Assembly: GCF_031886125.1 (NCBI RefSeq)
Contig: NZ_CP119391.1
Location: 1,116,001 to 1,180,000, forward strand
Reading direction: 5' to 3'
From: Halomonas piscis
Lineage (GTDB): Bacteria > Pseudomonadota > Gammaproteobacteria > Pseudomonadales > Halomonadaceae
DNA: 64,000 nt
Positions 17,989 through 25,988 of the stretch are shown here, piece after piece. Under the pieces are notes generated by a model. That model ran no database searches, was not told the DNA's origin, and saw only the letters and a list, made by a program, of their open reading frames with translations. The number at the start of each line of letters is the position of its first letter. The first letter of the stretch is position 1. A program made the translations under genes and the position numbers.

Positions 17989-18935
17989 GTGTGTAAACTC
18001 ACCAGGTTGTTCACGGAAAGCCCCAACCGGCTAACCGGAGGGTGATAGTTCAGGCTGGCATGTGGCCGGTGCCAGTTGTACTGGTGAAGCCAGGCGGAAA
18101 GGTGTTTGCCTCGCTCCTCCGAGCTGCCATAAGACTGGGCATAGGCCCACTCGCGCAGGGCGGTTTGAATGAACCGTTCTGCCTTGCCATTGGTGCGGGG
18201 CGTATAGGGGCGAGTGCGCTTGTGCTTCAGCCCCACCCGCCGGCACAGGCGGTGAAACGCCCGGGACCGGTAGCAGGCGCCATTGTCGGTGAGCACCCGC
18301 GTGAAGCGAGTCCCCAAGTCTCGATAATACCGTATGGCCTCCAATAGCGCATAACAGGCGCTCCAGCCGGTTTCATCAGGGTAGCGGGTGCCGAAGGCCA
18401 CCCGTGAGTGATCGTCGATGGCGATGTGGACATACTCCCACCCTGCGCCGCGCGTGGCCTGTTGGCGATCGCCGGTGACCCGATGCCCCGGGCGCGCGAA
18501 GCAGCCGAGCTTCTTGATATCCAGATGCAGGAGATCCCCGGGTGCGTCGTGCTCATAGCGATTGCTGGGCCTTGGCGGTGTCAGAGCCGCCAAGCGATTC
18601 AGCCCCTTGCGCTTGAGAATGCGCGCTACCGTGCTCTGGCCAACCCCCTGCGCCTGGGCAATCTGGCAATAGGTCTGGCGTCGCTGACGACGCTCGACGA
18701 TCTGCTCCACCGTCGTTGCGTCGGTCGCCCAGGGACTTCGGGCAGGGCGTGACCGACGGTCCTGGAGACCCTCGAGTCCCTCCTCACGGAAACGACGCAC
18801 CCATTTGTAGGCCGTTCTCACACTGACGCCCTGGGCTTGCGCGACCTCTCTGGGCCGCAACCCTTCATCGATGACGCGAGCGACCAGCAGGGCTCGACCG
18901 TGCGGAGTGAGTCGGGCATTCTTATGGGTGTTCAT
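17985..18935 (-). CDS. IS481-family transposase
   Basis: The 316-residue DDE transposase has a helix-turn-helix half (RPREVAQAQGVSVRTAYKWVRRF) and an rve catalytic core (HLDIKKLG, VLTDNGACYRS, NGKAERFIQTALREWAYA). It starts at ATG 18935 (MNTHKNA) after AGGAGG; the frame extends upstream to 19001 but without a better site. The stop TAG (17987-17985) is supplied by the duplicated target, just outside the element. It appears intact. Confidence 0.92.
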   Translation of the reverse strand: MNTHKNARLTPHGRALLVARVIDEGLRPREVAQAQGVSVRTAYKWVRRFREEGLEGLQDRRSRPARSPWATDATTVEQIVERRQRRQTYCQIAQAQGVGQSTVARILKRKGLNRLAALTPPRPSNRYEHDAPGDLLHLDIKKLGCFARPGHRVTGDRQQATRGAGWEYVHIAIDDHSRVAFGTRYPDETGWSACYALLEAIRYYRDLGTRFTRVLTDNGACYRSRAFHRLCRRVGLKHKRTRPYTPRTNGKAERFIQTALREWAYAQSYGSSEERGKHLSAWLHQYNWHRPHASLNYHPPVSRLGLSVNNLVSLHT

Positions 18936-19018
18936 CCGGGCCTCCTGGAGGGATTGGTTGGTTTGCATCTCCAGTCTTCCGGGTTGGCTTCGGATGAACA
19001 ACCTACCGAGAGATCACA
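17990..19018 (-). mobile_element. IS481-family insertion sequence
   Basis: A 1029-bp element with imperfect terminal inverted repeats: TGTGTAAACTCACC...AGGTTGTTCA at the left, TGTGATCTCTCGG...AGGTTGTTCA read inward from the right. Both sides carry the 6-bp duplication ACTAGG (17984-17989 and 19019-19024), matching the NCTAGN target known for IS481. The right copy includes the first base of the neighbouring IS5, so this element arrived after IS5. Confidence 0.9.
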
Positions 19019-19023
19019 ACTAG

Positions 19024-19878
19024 GGCCTGTTGACGTTTCACATGGGCAGCCATAAAAAGCCGCACGCCAAGGCCACCATGCTCTCATAGTTTCGCTTGAG
19101 CTTATCGTATCGCGTCGCGATAGCGCGATACGGCTTCAATCGAGCAAAGGCGTTCTCAACCAAATGCCGGTAGCGATATAATCCCCTGTCCAGGTTGGCA
19201 TTTCCCTTGTTCGAGTTGCGTTTGCGCGGAATCACGGCAGCCATGCCCTTGGCTTCGACCTGCTCACGGATACGCTCGCTGTCATAGCCCTTGTCAGCCA
19301 CCAACGCATCACCCGCCGGCAAGTCGTCAATCAACGCCGGCGCTTCCCTGCTGTCATGCACCTCACCGCCCGTTATCCCGAAGGCAATCGGCAGCCCACA
19401 GGCACCAACGGTCAGATGAATCTTGCTGGTGTTGCCTCCACGACTTTTGCCAATGGCTTCGGCGTCTGCCGTGGCAGCCCCCGTGCTGTCCTGGTGTGCC
19501 TTGACGTAAGAGCCATCAATGAACAGCCACTCGACATCAGGATCTTCCACCAGAGAACTGAAAATCTTCATCAGCTTTCCACTCGCTGACCAGGCGTTGA
19601 AGCGCTTGTAGACCGTGTTCCAGAAGCCAAACGCCTCCGGTAGGTCCCGCCACGGGCAGCCGGTGCGCATCCGATAAAGGATGCCTTCCACCGTGGTACG
19701 CAAGTCGGCCTTGTCATAAATACCGTGTTGAAGCAGGATAGGCTTCAGCTTCGACCAGTGTTCATCCGTGAGCATTTGGCGGGGCATGGCAAGCTTGCAG
19801 TTTGTTGGCGTAGGAACCTTTATTCTGCGAGCTTGCCCCTATCCTGCCAATACCCCTGCCATGAAACGTCAACAGGCC
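19024..19878 (-). mobile_element. IS5-family insertion sequence
   Basis: An 855-bp element with perfect 17-bp terminal inverted repeats GGCCTGTTGACGTTTCA, flanked by CTAG on both sides (19020-19023 and 19879-19882). CTAR-type 4-bp targets are known for IS5 relatives. The original target is the CTAG at the stop of the upstream protease gene. Confidence 0.9.
19038..19787 (-). CDS. IS5-family transposase
   Basis: A 249-residue single-ORF DDE transposase. An N-terminal DUF4096-like domain (LTDEHWSKLKPIL, GCPWRDLPEAFGFWNTVYKRF) is followed by the catalytic residues in LFIDGSYVKAHQ, ALVADKGYDSERIR and RHLVENAFARLK. No frameshift is seen, so it is probably active. Confidence 0.93.
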   Translation of the reverse strand: MPRQMLTDEHWSKLKPILLQHGIYDKADLRTTVEGILYRMRTGCPWRDLPEAFGFWNTVYKRFNAWSASGKLMKIFSSLVEDPDVEWLFIDGSYVKAHQDSTGAATADAEAIGKSRGGNTSKIHLTVGACGLPIAFGITGGEVHDSREAPALIDDLPAGDALVADKGYDSERIREQVEAKGMAAVIPRKRNSNKGNANLDRGLYRYRHLVENAFARLKPYRAIATRYDKLKRNYESMVALACGFLWLPM

Positions 19879-19904
19879 CTAGCTCCGGTGCTTGCCGTCC
19901 AGCA

Positions 19905-20618
19905 CTAGAACAGGCGCGCCAGCAGGGCGGTGACGGCGGTTTCCACCCGCAGAATGCGCGGGCCCAGGTGCATGCCTTCGCAGCCGGCGGCCAGCAGCCG
20001 CTCGATTTCCCAGTCGATGAAGCCGCCCTCCGGTCCCACTGCCAGCAGCGTGGGCCGGGTCACGTTGCGCGGGCAGGCCATGGCCATGCCCGGGTGGGCC
20101 ACCAGCCCGCGGCGGTGCGTCAGCAGATCGGGCAGCACATCTTCGGCAAAGGGGCGAAAGCCGCGCCGCAGCGTGACCTCGGGCATCACCGTATCCCGAG
20201 CCTGTTCGAGGCCCAGCACCAGATGTCGGCGGATTCTGTCGGCCTCGAGCTCCGGCGACTGCCAGTAGCTTTTCTCCACGCGCCGAGTGTGCAGCAGAGA
20301 GATTTTTTTCACCCCGAGCGCCGTGACATGTTCGAGGGTGCGCGCCAGCATGCGCGGGCGCGGCAGGGCCAGCACCAGGTGCACCGGCAGCGCTGGCGGC
20401 GGGGCTTCCTCCAGCGGCGCCAGGGCAAAACTGGCCCGGTCGGCGTCGAGCGCGGTGAGCTCGGCCCTGCCCATGGCGCCGTTGGCAATGCCCACGGTCA
20501 GGCGTTGGCCGGGGGTGGCCCGGTGCACCTCGCGCAGGTGGCGCAGGCGTCGCGGGTCGCGGATCGTGGCGCCACCGTCGGCGGTGATATCGTCGGGGCT
20601 GAGTAAAATCAGGTTCAT
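19905..20618 (-). CDS. rsmE: 16S rRNA (uracil-1498-N3)-methyltransferase
   Basis: A 237-residue SPOUT methyltransferase acting on U1498 of 16S rRNA. It has an N-terminal PUA-like domain (RHLREVHRATPGQRLTVG) and a knotted C-terminal domain with LLAVGPEGGFIDWEIERLLAAG and the closing LGPRILRVETAVTALL. ATG 20618 (MNLILLSPDD) is the family start; the frame extends to 20747 without support. It is divergent from purD; the IscB-2 element now separates them. Confidence 0.94.
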   Translation of the reverse strand: MNLILLSPDDITADGGATIRDPRRLRHLREVHRATPGQRLTVGIANGAMGRAELTALDADRASFALAPLEEAPPPALPVHLVLALPRPRMLARTLEHVTALGVKKISLLHTRRVEKSYWQSPELEADRIRRHLVLGLEQARDTVMPEVTLRRGFRPFAEDVLPDLLTHRRGLVAHPGMAMACPRNVTRPTLLAVGPEGGFIDWEIERLLAAGCEGMHLGPRILRVETAVTALLARLF

Positions 20619-20774
20619 GGCGTATCTGGCTGGTGGCGTATGGGGAGCGGCGGCAGCTTGGCGGGCACGGGCAGGCGGCAAAACGGTCGGCGCGACCCGC
20701 CCGGCCGGGCCCCAAGCTGTGGCATAATACGCCCGAGCAGCGCACATGGCGAACGCGTAATGGCTGAACGACGC

Positions 20775-20782
20775 AAAAGGGA
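20775..20782 (+). promoter_or_regulatory. Orphaned purD Shine-Dalgarno sequence
   Basis: AAAAGGGA lies 3 nt before the IscB-2 left end at 20786. Joined to the right flank (ATGAAAGTA at 22512), it would sit a few nucleotides before the purD ATG. It is the only purine-rich candidate; none precedes the present purD start. Confidence 0.6.
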
Positions 20783-20785
20783 CAG

Positions 20786-21073
20786 CGTCAGCTACCTCTC
20801 CCTGAAGGGAGAGGCTTGTGAAAGCAAGCCCGGCTGACCAGGGAAAGCGGTAGTCAACCCGCTACGTTGGTAACAGGTCGCCAAGACCCACCCCGCCGTG
20901 CTTCCTCAGCGGCGGGCTCTGGAAGGTCAGGATCATGCTGGCGCAAGGTAAAACGCCGAAGGTCTTGATCGCTGCCGCCAGGCAGGAGCCGGTTATCGAC
21001 ATTCCCGAGGGGAGACGGATCGAATGATCCGCGACACCAGGCCCGTAAGGGCATTAATACAGGAGAAAATCGC
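20786..21073 (+). ncRNA. Putative IscB omega RNA, copy 2
   Basis: The 288-nt counterpart of the copy-1 RNA with only a few substitutions. In the hairpin CGGATCG-AA-CGATCCG one C becomes T (to TGATCCG), turning a G-C pair into G-U and keeping the stem. The guide would be the ~16 nt ending at 20785, which contains the original purD ribosome site. RNA ends are inferred. Confidence 0.75.
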
Positions 21074-22441
21074 ATGGCGGTTTTCGTATTGGACAAACAG
21101 AAACGGCCCCTGATGCCGTGCAGCGAGAAGCGCGCCCGGTTGTTGCGGGAACGCGGTCGCGCTGTGGTGCATAAGCGCTATCCGTTCACGATCCGGCTCA
21201 AGGATCGGGTGGAGGGTGACACCCAGCCGCTGCGACTCGGCATCGACCCCGGCAGCAAGACCACCGGGCTGGCGTTAGTGCGCGAGGATGCCGAGGATCG
21301 TCACCTGCTGTGCCTGATCGAGCTTGTCCATCGTGGCTTTCAGATTCGCAAGGCGCTGGAGCAGCGCCGAGCCTTTCGTCGCCGTCGTCGCCGTCAGAAC
21401 CTGCGCTACCGGGCGCCACGCTTCAACAACCGCACCCGACCCAAGGGCTGGCTGGCTCCCAGCCTGCAGCACCGTGTCGATACCATCACGGCTTGGGTGA
21501 ACCGGCTGACTCGTCTGGCGCCGGTCACTGCCATCAGTCAGGAGCTGGTGCGCTTCGATACGCAGAAGCTGGACAACCCGGAGATCAGCGGTGTCGAGTA
21601 CCAGCAGGGCTCGCTGCTCGGCTACGAGGTGCGCGAATACCTGCTGGAAAAGTGGGGGCGCGAGTGCGCCTACTGTGGTGATACCGACACCCCACTGGAC
21701 GTCGAGCATGTGGTACCTCGTGCTCACGGTGGCTCGCACCGCGTCAGTAACCTGACGCTGGCCTGCCACGCCTGCAACCAGGGCAAGGGCAACGGCACGC
21801 TGGACACTTTCTTCACCACCGACAAGGGGCTCAAGAAGCGACTCAAGGCTAACAACCTGTCGGCGGATGCTCGACAGGAGCGCGTGCAACGTGAGCTCAA
21901 GCGCCCGTTGCGGGATGCCAGCGCCGTCAACGCGACCCGTTGGGTGCTGTTCGGTGCTCTCAAGGCCACCGGTCTGCCGGTGACAGCAGGTAGCGGCGGG
22001 CGCACCAAGTACAACCGCCAGCGCCTCGGCATTCCCAAGACCCACGCCCTCGACGCCGCCTGCGTCGGCCCAATGGACGCCCTGCACCATTGGCAGGTGC
22101 CGACGCTGACGATCAAGGCCACCGGGCGCGGCAGCTATCAACGCACCCGATTGACCCGGCACGGTTTCCCGCGTGGCTATCTGGTGCGGCAGAAGCAGGT
22201 GCACGGTTTTCAGACCGGCGACATGGTGAAAGCCATCGTGCCCACCGGCAAGAAGGCCGGCATCCATACGGGCCGTGTCGCTGTGCGTAAAACAGGCAGC
22301 TTCACCATTCAGACCGAGCAGGGGGCGGTGCAAGGCATCTCGCACAAGCACTGCTTGCTGATCCAACGCGGTGATGGCTACGGCTACCGCCTCACCTCAT
22401 CCATTCAACCAAAGGGAGGAGCGGGGCAGATGGTGGCGTAA
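21074..22441 (+). CDS. iscB: RNA-guided nuclease IscB, copy 2
   Basis: A 455-residue paralogue, nearly identical to copy 1. Asp58, Glu157, His212, His324 and Asp327 and the HNH cysteines are all retained, so it should be active. Differences cluster at residues 78-83 (HLLCLIEL versus HVLCLFDL) and 334-349 (MDALHHWQVPTLTIKA versus FGRLHGESRSTLAIKG), with few others (for example TEQGAVQ near the end). AGGAG lies before ATG 21074. It is the only coding sequence now immediately upstream of purD, on the same strand. Confidence 0.93.
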   Translation: MAVFVLDKQKRPLMPCSEKRARLLRERGRAVVHKRYPFTIRLKDRVEGDTQPLRLGIDPGSKTTGLALVREDAEDRHLLCLIELVHRGFQIRKALEQRRAFRRRRRRQNLRYRAPRFNNRTRPKGWLAPSLQHRVDTITAWVNRLTRLAPVTAISQELVRFDTQKLDNPEISGVEYQQGSLLGYEVREYLLEKWGRECAYCGDTDTPLDVEHVVPRAHGGSHRVSNLTLACHACNQGKGNGTLDTFFTTDKGLKKRLKANNLSADARQERVQRELKRPLRDASAVNATRWVLFGALKATGLPVTAGSGGRTKYNRQRLGIPKTHALDAACVGPMDALHHWQVPTLTIKATGRGSYQRTRLTRHGFPRGYLVRQKQVHGFQTGDMVKAIVPTGKKAGIHTGRVAVRKTGSFTIQTEQGAVQGISHKHCLLIQRGDGYGYRLTSSIQPKGGAGQMVA

Positions 22442-22511
22442 CAGGTCGCCCTGCGGGCGACGCGCTATCCCTCCCGGCACTGAAAGTACCGGGTATCCCG
22501 CGCAAAATCTG

Positions 22512-23822
22512 ATGAAAGTATTACTAATAGGCGGCGGCGGCCGCGAACACGCGCTGGCGTGGAAAATGGCCCAGTCTCCCAAGGTCGAGCAGGTGCTGGT
22601 GGCGCCGGGCAACGCCGGCACTGCCGGCGAGCCCGGGCTTGTCAACGTCGACGTGGCCGCCACCGACATTGACGCTTTGGTAGCGCTGGCCGAAAAAGAG
22701 CGGGTGGGGCTGACCGTGGTCGGGCCCGAAGCGCCGCTGGTGGCAGGCGTGGTGGACCGCTTTCGGGCCGCCGGCCTGACGATTTTCGGGCCCACCCGGG
22801 CAGCCGCTCAGCTGGAAGGCTCCAAGGCGTTCTCCAAGGATTTTCTTGCTCGTCACGACATCCCCTCGGCGGCCTACGAGACCTTTACCGAGGTCGCCCC
22901 GGCGCTGGACTACGTGAGCAAGATCGGCGCGCCCATTGTCGTCAAGGCCGACGGCCTGGCGGCGGGCAAGGGCGTGGTGGTCGCGGCGACCGAGAGCGAA
23001 GCCGAAGCGGCCATTCGCGACATGCTGGAAGCTGACGCCTACGGCGCTGCCGGCGCCCGAGTGGTGGTCGAGGAGTTTCTCGAAGGCGAGGAGGCCAGCT
23101 ATATCGTGCTGGTCGACGGCGAGAACGTCGTGCCCATGGCCACCAGCCAGGATCACAAGCGCGCCTTTGATGGAGACACCGGCCCCAATACCGGCGGCAT
23201 GGGCGCCTACTCGCCGGCCCCGGTGGTGACGCCGGAGGTAGAGGCGCGCATCATGGCCCGCGTTATCGAACCCACGGTGCGCGGCATGGCAAACGAAGGG
23301 ATGCCCTACACCGGCTTTCTCTACGCCGGGCTGATGATCGACGCCGCGGGCAACCCGAGCGTGATCGAGTACAACTGCCGTTTCGGCGACCCGGAAACCC
23401 AGCCGATCATGCTGCGCCTGACCTCGGACCTTGCCGAGCTGTGCCTGGCCGGCGCTCGTGGCGAACTTGCCGGCCACGAATGTCGCTGGGACAGCCGGAC
23501 AGCGGTGGGCGTGGTCATGGCCGCCGGCGGCTACCCCGGCAGCTATGAAAAGGGTCACGCGATTACCGGTATCGACGCTGCCGAGGAAAGCGGCTGCAAG
23601 GTGTTTCATGCCGGCACCGCGGCCGCCGCCGACGGCAGCACGGCGACCGCCGGCGGGCGTGTCCTCTGCGTGACCGCGCTGGGCGACGGCGTGCTTGAGG
23701 CCCGGGAGGCGGTCTATCGGGGCGTGGACTGCGTGCGCTGGGAAGGCGCGGAATATCGCCGCGACATTGCCCACCGCGCCCTCGCGCGGGAAGCCACCCG
23801 GGCCAAGGCGCGGGGTAGCTGA
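22512..23822 (+). CDS. purD: Phosphoribosylamine-glycine ligase
   Basis: The 436-residue ATP-grasp enzyme makes glycinamide ribonucleotide in purine synthesis. N-terminal MKVLLIGGGGREHAL, ATP-grasp region VVKADGLAAGKGVVVA, and EYNCRFGDPETQ near the metal/ATP site are intact. ATG 22512 is the family start. The 18 nt before it (tatcccgcgcaaaatctg) belong to IscB-2 and contain no ribosome site, so translation must rely on a weak start, read-through or an extended start in the frame, which is open back to 22371. Its stop overlaps the next gene (ATGA). Confidence 0.93.
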   Translation: MKVLLIGGGGREHALAWKMAQSPKVEQVLVAPGNAGTAGEPGLVNVDVAATDIDALVALAEKERVGLTVVGPEAPLVAGVVDRFRAAGLTIFGPTRAAAQLEGSKAFSKDFLARHDIPSAAYETFTEVAPALDYVSKIGAPIVVKADGLAAGKGVVVAATESEAEAAIRDMLEADAYGAAGARVVVEEFLEGEEASYIVLVDGENVVPMATSQDHKRAFDGDTGPNTGGMGAYSPAPVVTPEVEARIMARVIEPTVRGMANEGMPYTGFLYAGLMIDAAGNPSVIEYNCRFGDPETQPIMLRLTSDLAELCLAGARGELAGHECRWDSRTAVGVVMAAGGYPGSYEKGHAITGIDAAEESGCKVFHAGTAAAADGSTATAGGRVLCVTALGDGVLEAREAVYRGVDCVRWEGAEYRRDIAHRALAREATRAKARGS

Positions 23823-24694
23823 TGTCGCGCGAATATCCCATTATTGCCGTGACCGGCTCCTCCGGGGCCGGCACCACCACGGTCCGGCGCAGCTTCGAGC
23901 GCATGTTTCAGCGGGAGGACGTCCACGCCGCCATGGTCGACGGCGACGCCTTTCACCGCTATACCCGCGACGACCTGCACCGCATGTACTCCGCCGAGCC
24001 CGAGCGCTACGAAAAGCTGTCCCACTTTTCGCCGGAGGCCAACCTTCTGGATCGCCTCGAGGCGCTGTTCATGGAATACGGCGAGCACGGCAGCGGCGAA
24101 TATCGCCACTATATCCACGCCGAGGACAAGCAGAAGATCGAGGCGGGCTACCGGGTCGGAACCTTCACCGAGTGGCGGCCGCTGCCCAGCGGCACCGACC
24201 TTTTGTTTTACGAAGGGCTGCACGGCGGGCTGGTCACCGAGGAGTACGACATTGCCCGGCACGTGGATCTGCTGATCGGCGTGGCGCCGGCGATGAACCT
24301 GGAGTGGATACAAAAAATCGACCGCGACACGCGGATGCGCGGCTACTCCCAGGAAGCGGTGATCGACACCATCCTCGGTCGCATGGGCGACTACGTGCGC
24401 TGCATTCAGCCGCAGTTCACCCGCACGCATATCAATCTGCATCGCGTGCCGGTGGTGGATACCTCGAACCCCTTTGAGGTGCAGGATATTCCCACCGACG
24501 GCGAGTCGTTCATCGTCATCCGCTTTCGCGACCATTCCCGGGTGGATTTTCCCTGGTTGCTGGCGATGATCAAAGACTCGTTCATGACCCGGCCGCATAC
24601 CCTGGTGGTCCCCGGGGCGCGGCTGGCGCTGGCCATGGAGCTGATTCTGGGGCCGCTTCTGCGCCAGCTGCTGGCCGAGCGGCGCTTTTACTAG
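23822..24694 (+). CDS. Phosphoribulokinase-like kinase (PrkB type)
   Basis: The 290-residue protein matches the length of the heterotroph PrkB proteins. Walker A is GSSGAGTTT (12-20), followed by DGDAFHRYTRDDL and FYEGLHGGLVTEEYD. No RuBisCO gene is in the window, and PrkB-type proteins occur in non-autotrophs, so its physiological substrate is uncertain. ATG 23822 overlaps the purD stop by 1 bp, implying translational coupling to purD. Confidence 0.85.
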   Translation: MSREYPIIAVTGSSGAGTTTVRRSFERMFQREDVHAAMVDGDAFHRYTRDDLHRMYSAEPERYEKLSHFSPEANLLDRLEALFMEYGEHGSGEYRHYIHAEDKQKIEAGYRVGTFTEWRPLPSGTDLLFYEGLHGGLVTEEYDIARHVDLLIGVAPAMNLEWIQKIDRDTRMRGYSQEAVIDTILGRMGDYVRCIQPQFTRTHINLHRVPVVDTSNPFEVQDIPTDGESFIVIRFRDHSRVDFPWLLAMIKDSFMTRPHTLVVPGARLALAMELILGPLLRQLLAERRFY

Positions 24695-24790
24695 CCGGGG
24701 GGCGATGGCAACGGCCGGGCAAAAACGCTACCGTAAACGCAGCCGTGCGCGGCAGGCCCGCGCCACTGTTGAATGCAAGGAGGGGTGCTG

Positions 24791-25132
24791 ATGGAATGTT
24801 TGTTCTGCAAGATGATCGAGCGGGAAGTCCCCGCCGACATCGTCTATGAAGATGAGCACGTGCTGGCGTTCAACGACATCAACCCGCAGGCGCCGACCCA
24901 TGTGCTGATCATCCCCAAGAAGCATATCGCCACGCTCAACGACCTGAACGAAAGCGATCTGGAAACCGTCGGCCGCCTGCAGTACGTCGCGGCGAAGCTG
25001 GCCAAGCAAAACGGCTTTGCCGAGGACGGCTACCGGGTCGTGATGAACTGCAACAAGGATGGCGGCCAGACGGTCTATCACATCCACATGCACCTGCTTG
25101 GCGGTCGCGAGTTCACCTGGCCGGCGGGATAA
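24791..25132 (+). CDS. HIT-family purine nucleoside phosphoramidase (HinT-like)
   Basis: A 113-residue HIT protein. The N-terminal CLFCKMI and the catalytic triad motif HIHMH near residue 100 are typical of HinT enzymes, which hydrolyse AMP-NH2 or lysyl-AMP. AAGGAGGGG at 24778 sets ATG 24791. Repeats begin about 40 bp after the stop. Confidence 0.9.
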   Translation: MECLFCKMIEREVPADIVYEDEHVLAFNDINPQAPTHVLIIPKKHIATLNDLNESDLETVGRLQYVAAKLAKQNGFAEDGYRVVMNCNKDGGQTVYHIHMHLLGGREFTWPAG

Positions 25133-25159
25133 ATACAGGTGGCGTATGGAATTGCTGGA

Positions 25160-25302
25160 GGGCCGGAGGGTTCTTGTGGGAGGGCGATGCAGGCTTGCCG
25201 GCTGTCCGGCGGCTATACGTCGCGCGGCGAAGCCGCCCTCCCACAGTTGCCCTGGCGGGCCTTGTGGGAGGCCGGTTTACCGGGCGATGCAGGCCAAAGG
25301 CC
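25160..25302. repeat. REP-type palindromic repeats, interrupted by IS66
   Basis: A TGTGGGAGG-type unit with its inverted partner (GCCGCCCTCCCACA near 25228-25244), then a second unit CTTGTGGGAGGCCGGTTTAC at 25261 that matches the repeats at 37.9-38.7 kb. The second unit is cut by IS66 at 25302 and resumes at 27636 (TGCCGATGACGG). Confidence 0.7.
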
Positions 25303-25383
25303 GTAAACGGTCCACAAACCCCATCTTCTGCCGCTGAATGAGGTTCGTCAGACTGGTACCACCCGATCACAAGGAGGACCACC

Positions 25384-25593
25384 ATGACCGACCTGACCTC
25401 GACACAGGCCTTCTGGCTGGGCCATCTGTTCCATGCCTCCTCTCGGCAACTACCGCTGAGCGAGTACGCCGAGCAGCAAGGGCTGGAGCTGGCATCACTG
25501 CTGGCATGGGAGAAGCGCCTGGTGGTGCAGGATGTGCCTGTGCCGCCGCGGCATCGGCCGCAGCGCTTCGTCGCCGTGGAGGTAGCGCCATGA
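25384..25593 (+). CDS. IS66 accessory protein TnpA-like
   Basis: A 69-residue first ORF of the IS66 element (MTDLTSTQAFWLGHL). It is shorter than many IS66 TnpA proteins. AAGGAGG lies before ATG 25384. Its stop overlaps tnpB by ATGA. The biochemical role is undefined. Confidence 0.75.
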   Translation: MTDLTSTQAFWLGHLFHASSRQLPLSEYAEQQGLELASLLAWEKRLVVQDVPVPPRHRPQRFVAVEVAP

Positions 25594-25946
25594 TTCGGCC
25601 AGATACCGGACTGCGAGTCTATCTGTGCCGCGAGCCGGTCGACATGCGCAAGCAGATCGACGGGCTGGCCCTGCTGGTTCAGGAGGCCATGGAGCTCAAC
25701 CCCTTCGAGGAGGCGGTGTTCGTGTTTGGCAACCGCCAGCGCGACAAGGTGAAGCTGCTGTTCTGGGAGCGTAACGGCTTCGTGGTCTGGTACAAGCGCC
25801 TGGAGCGCGAGCGCTTCAAGTGGCCGGACCGTCTGGAGGGCGACACGGTCACCCTGTCGGGCCAGGAGCTGAACTGGCTCCTGGATGGCTATGACCTCAG
25901 CGCCATGCGTCCCCATAAGGCGTTGGATTGTCAGTCAGTTGGCTGA
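25590..25946 (+). CDS. tnpB: IS66 accessory protein TnpB
   Basis: A 118-residue IS66 Orf2 protein with the family core VDMRKQIDGLALLVQ, FVFGNRQRDKVKLLFWERNGFVVWYKRLE and the W-R-type end. It is required for transposition in studied IS66 elements. Overlaps the stop of tnpA. Confidence 0.93.
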   Translation: MIRPDTGLRVYLCREPVDMRKQIDGLALLVQEAMELNPFEEAVFVFGNRQRDKVKLLFWERNGFVVWYKRLERERFKWPDRLEGDTVTLSGQELNWLLDGYDLSAMRPHKALDCQSVG

Positions 25947-25988
25947 TTGTCTGCTGCTTCCATCGGCGCCGTTTGGTAAAATAGCGTC

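Larger units (their letters stand above)
20786..22511 (+). mobile_element. IscB element, copy 2, inserted at the purD start codon
   Basis: Colinear with copy 1 over its full length, with no net insertion or deletion. It carries the same omega-RNA region, iscB and right-end hairpins (the palindrome ends ~22493). The element ends directly before ATGAAAGTA, the purD start, so ATGA is host sequence. No target duplication or terminal inverted repeat is seen. It lies in the intergenic region of divergent rsmE and purD. Confidence 0.85.

Noticed and set aside
15625..22511. One composite transposon bounded by the two IscB units
   Set aside because: The IscB units have different flanks and each has its own ends; the genes between them (protease, rsmE) are housekeeping-type and the IS481/IS5 pair has its own duplications. 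No duplication spans the whole interval.
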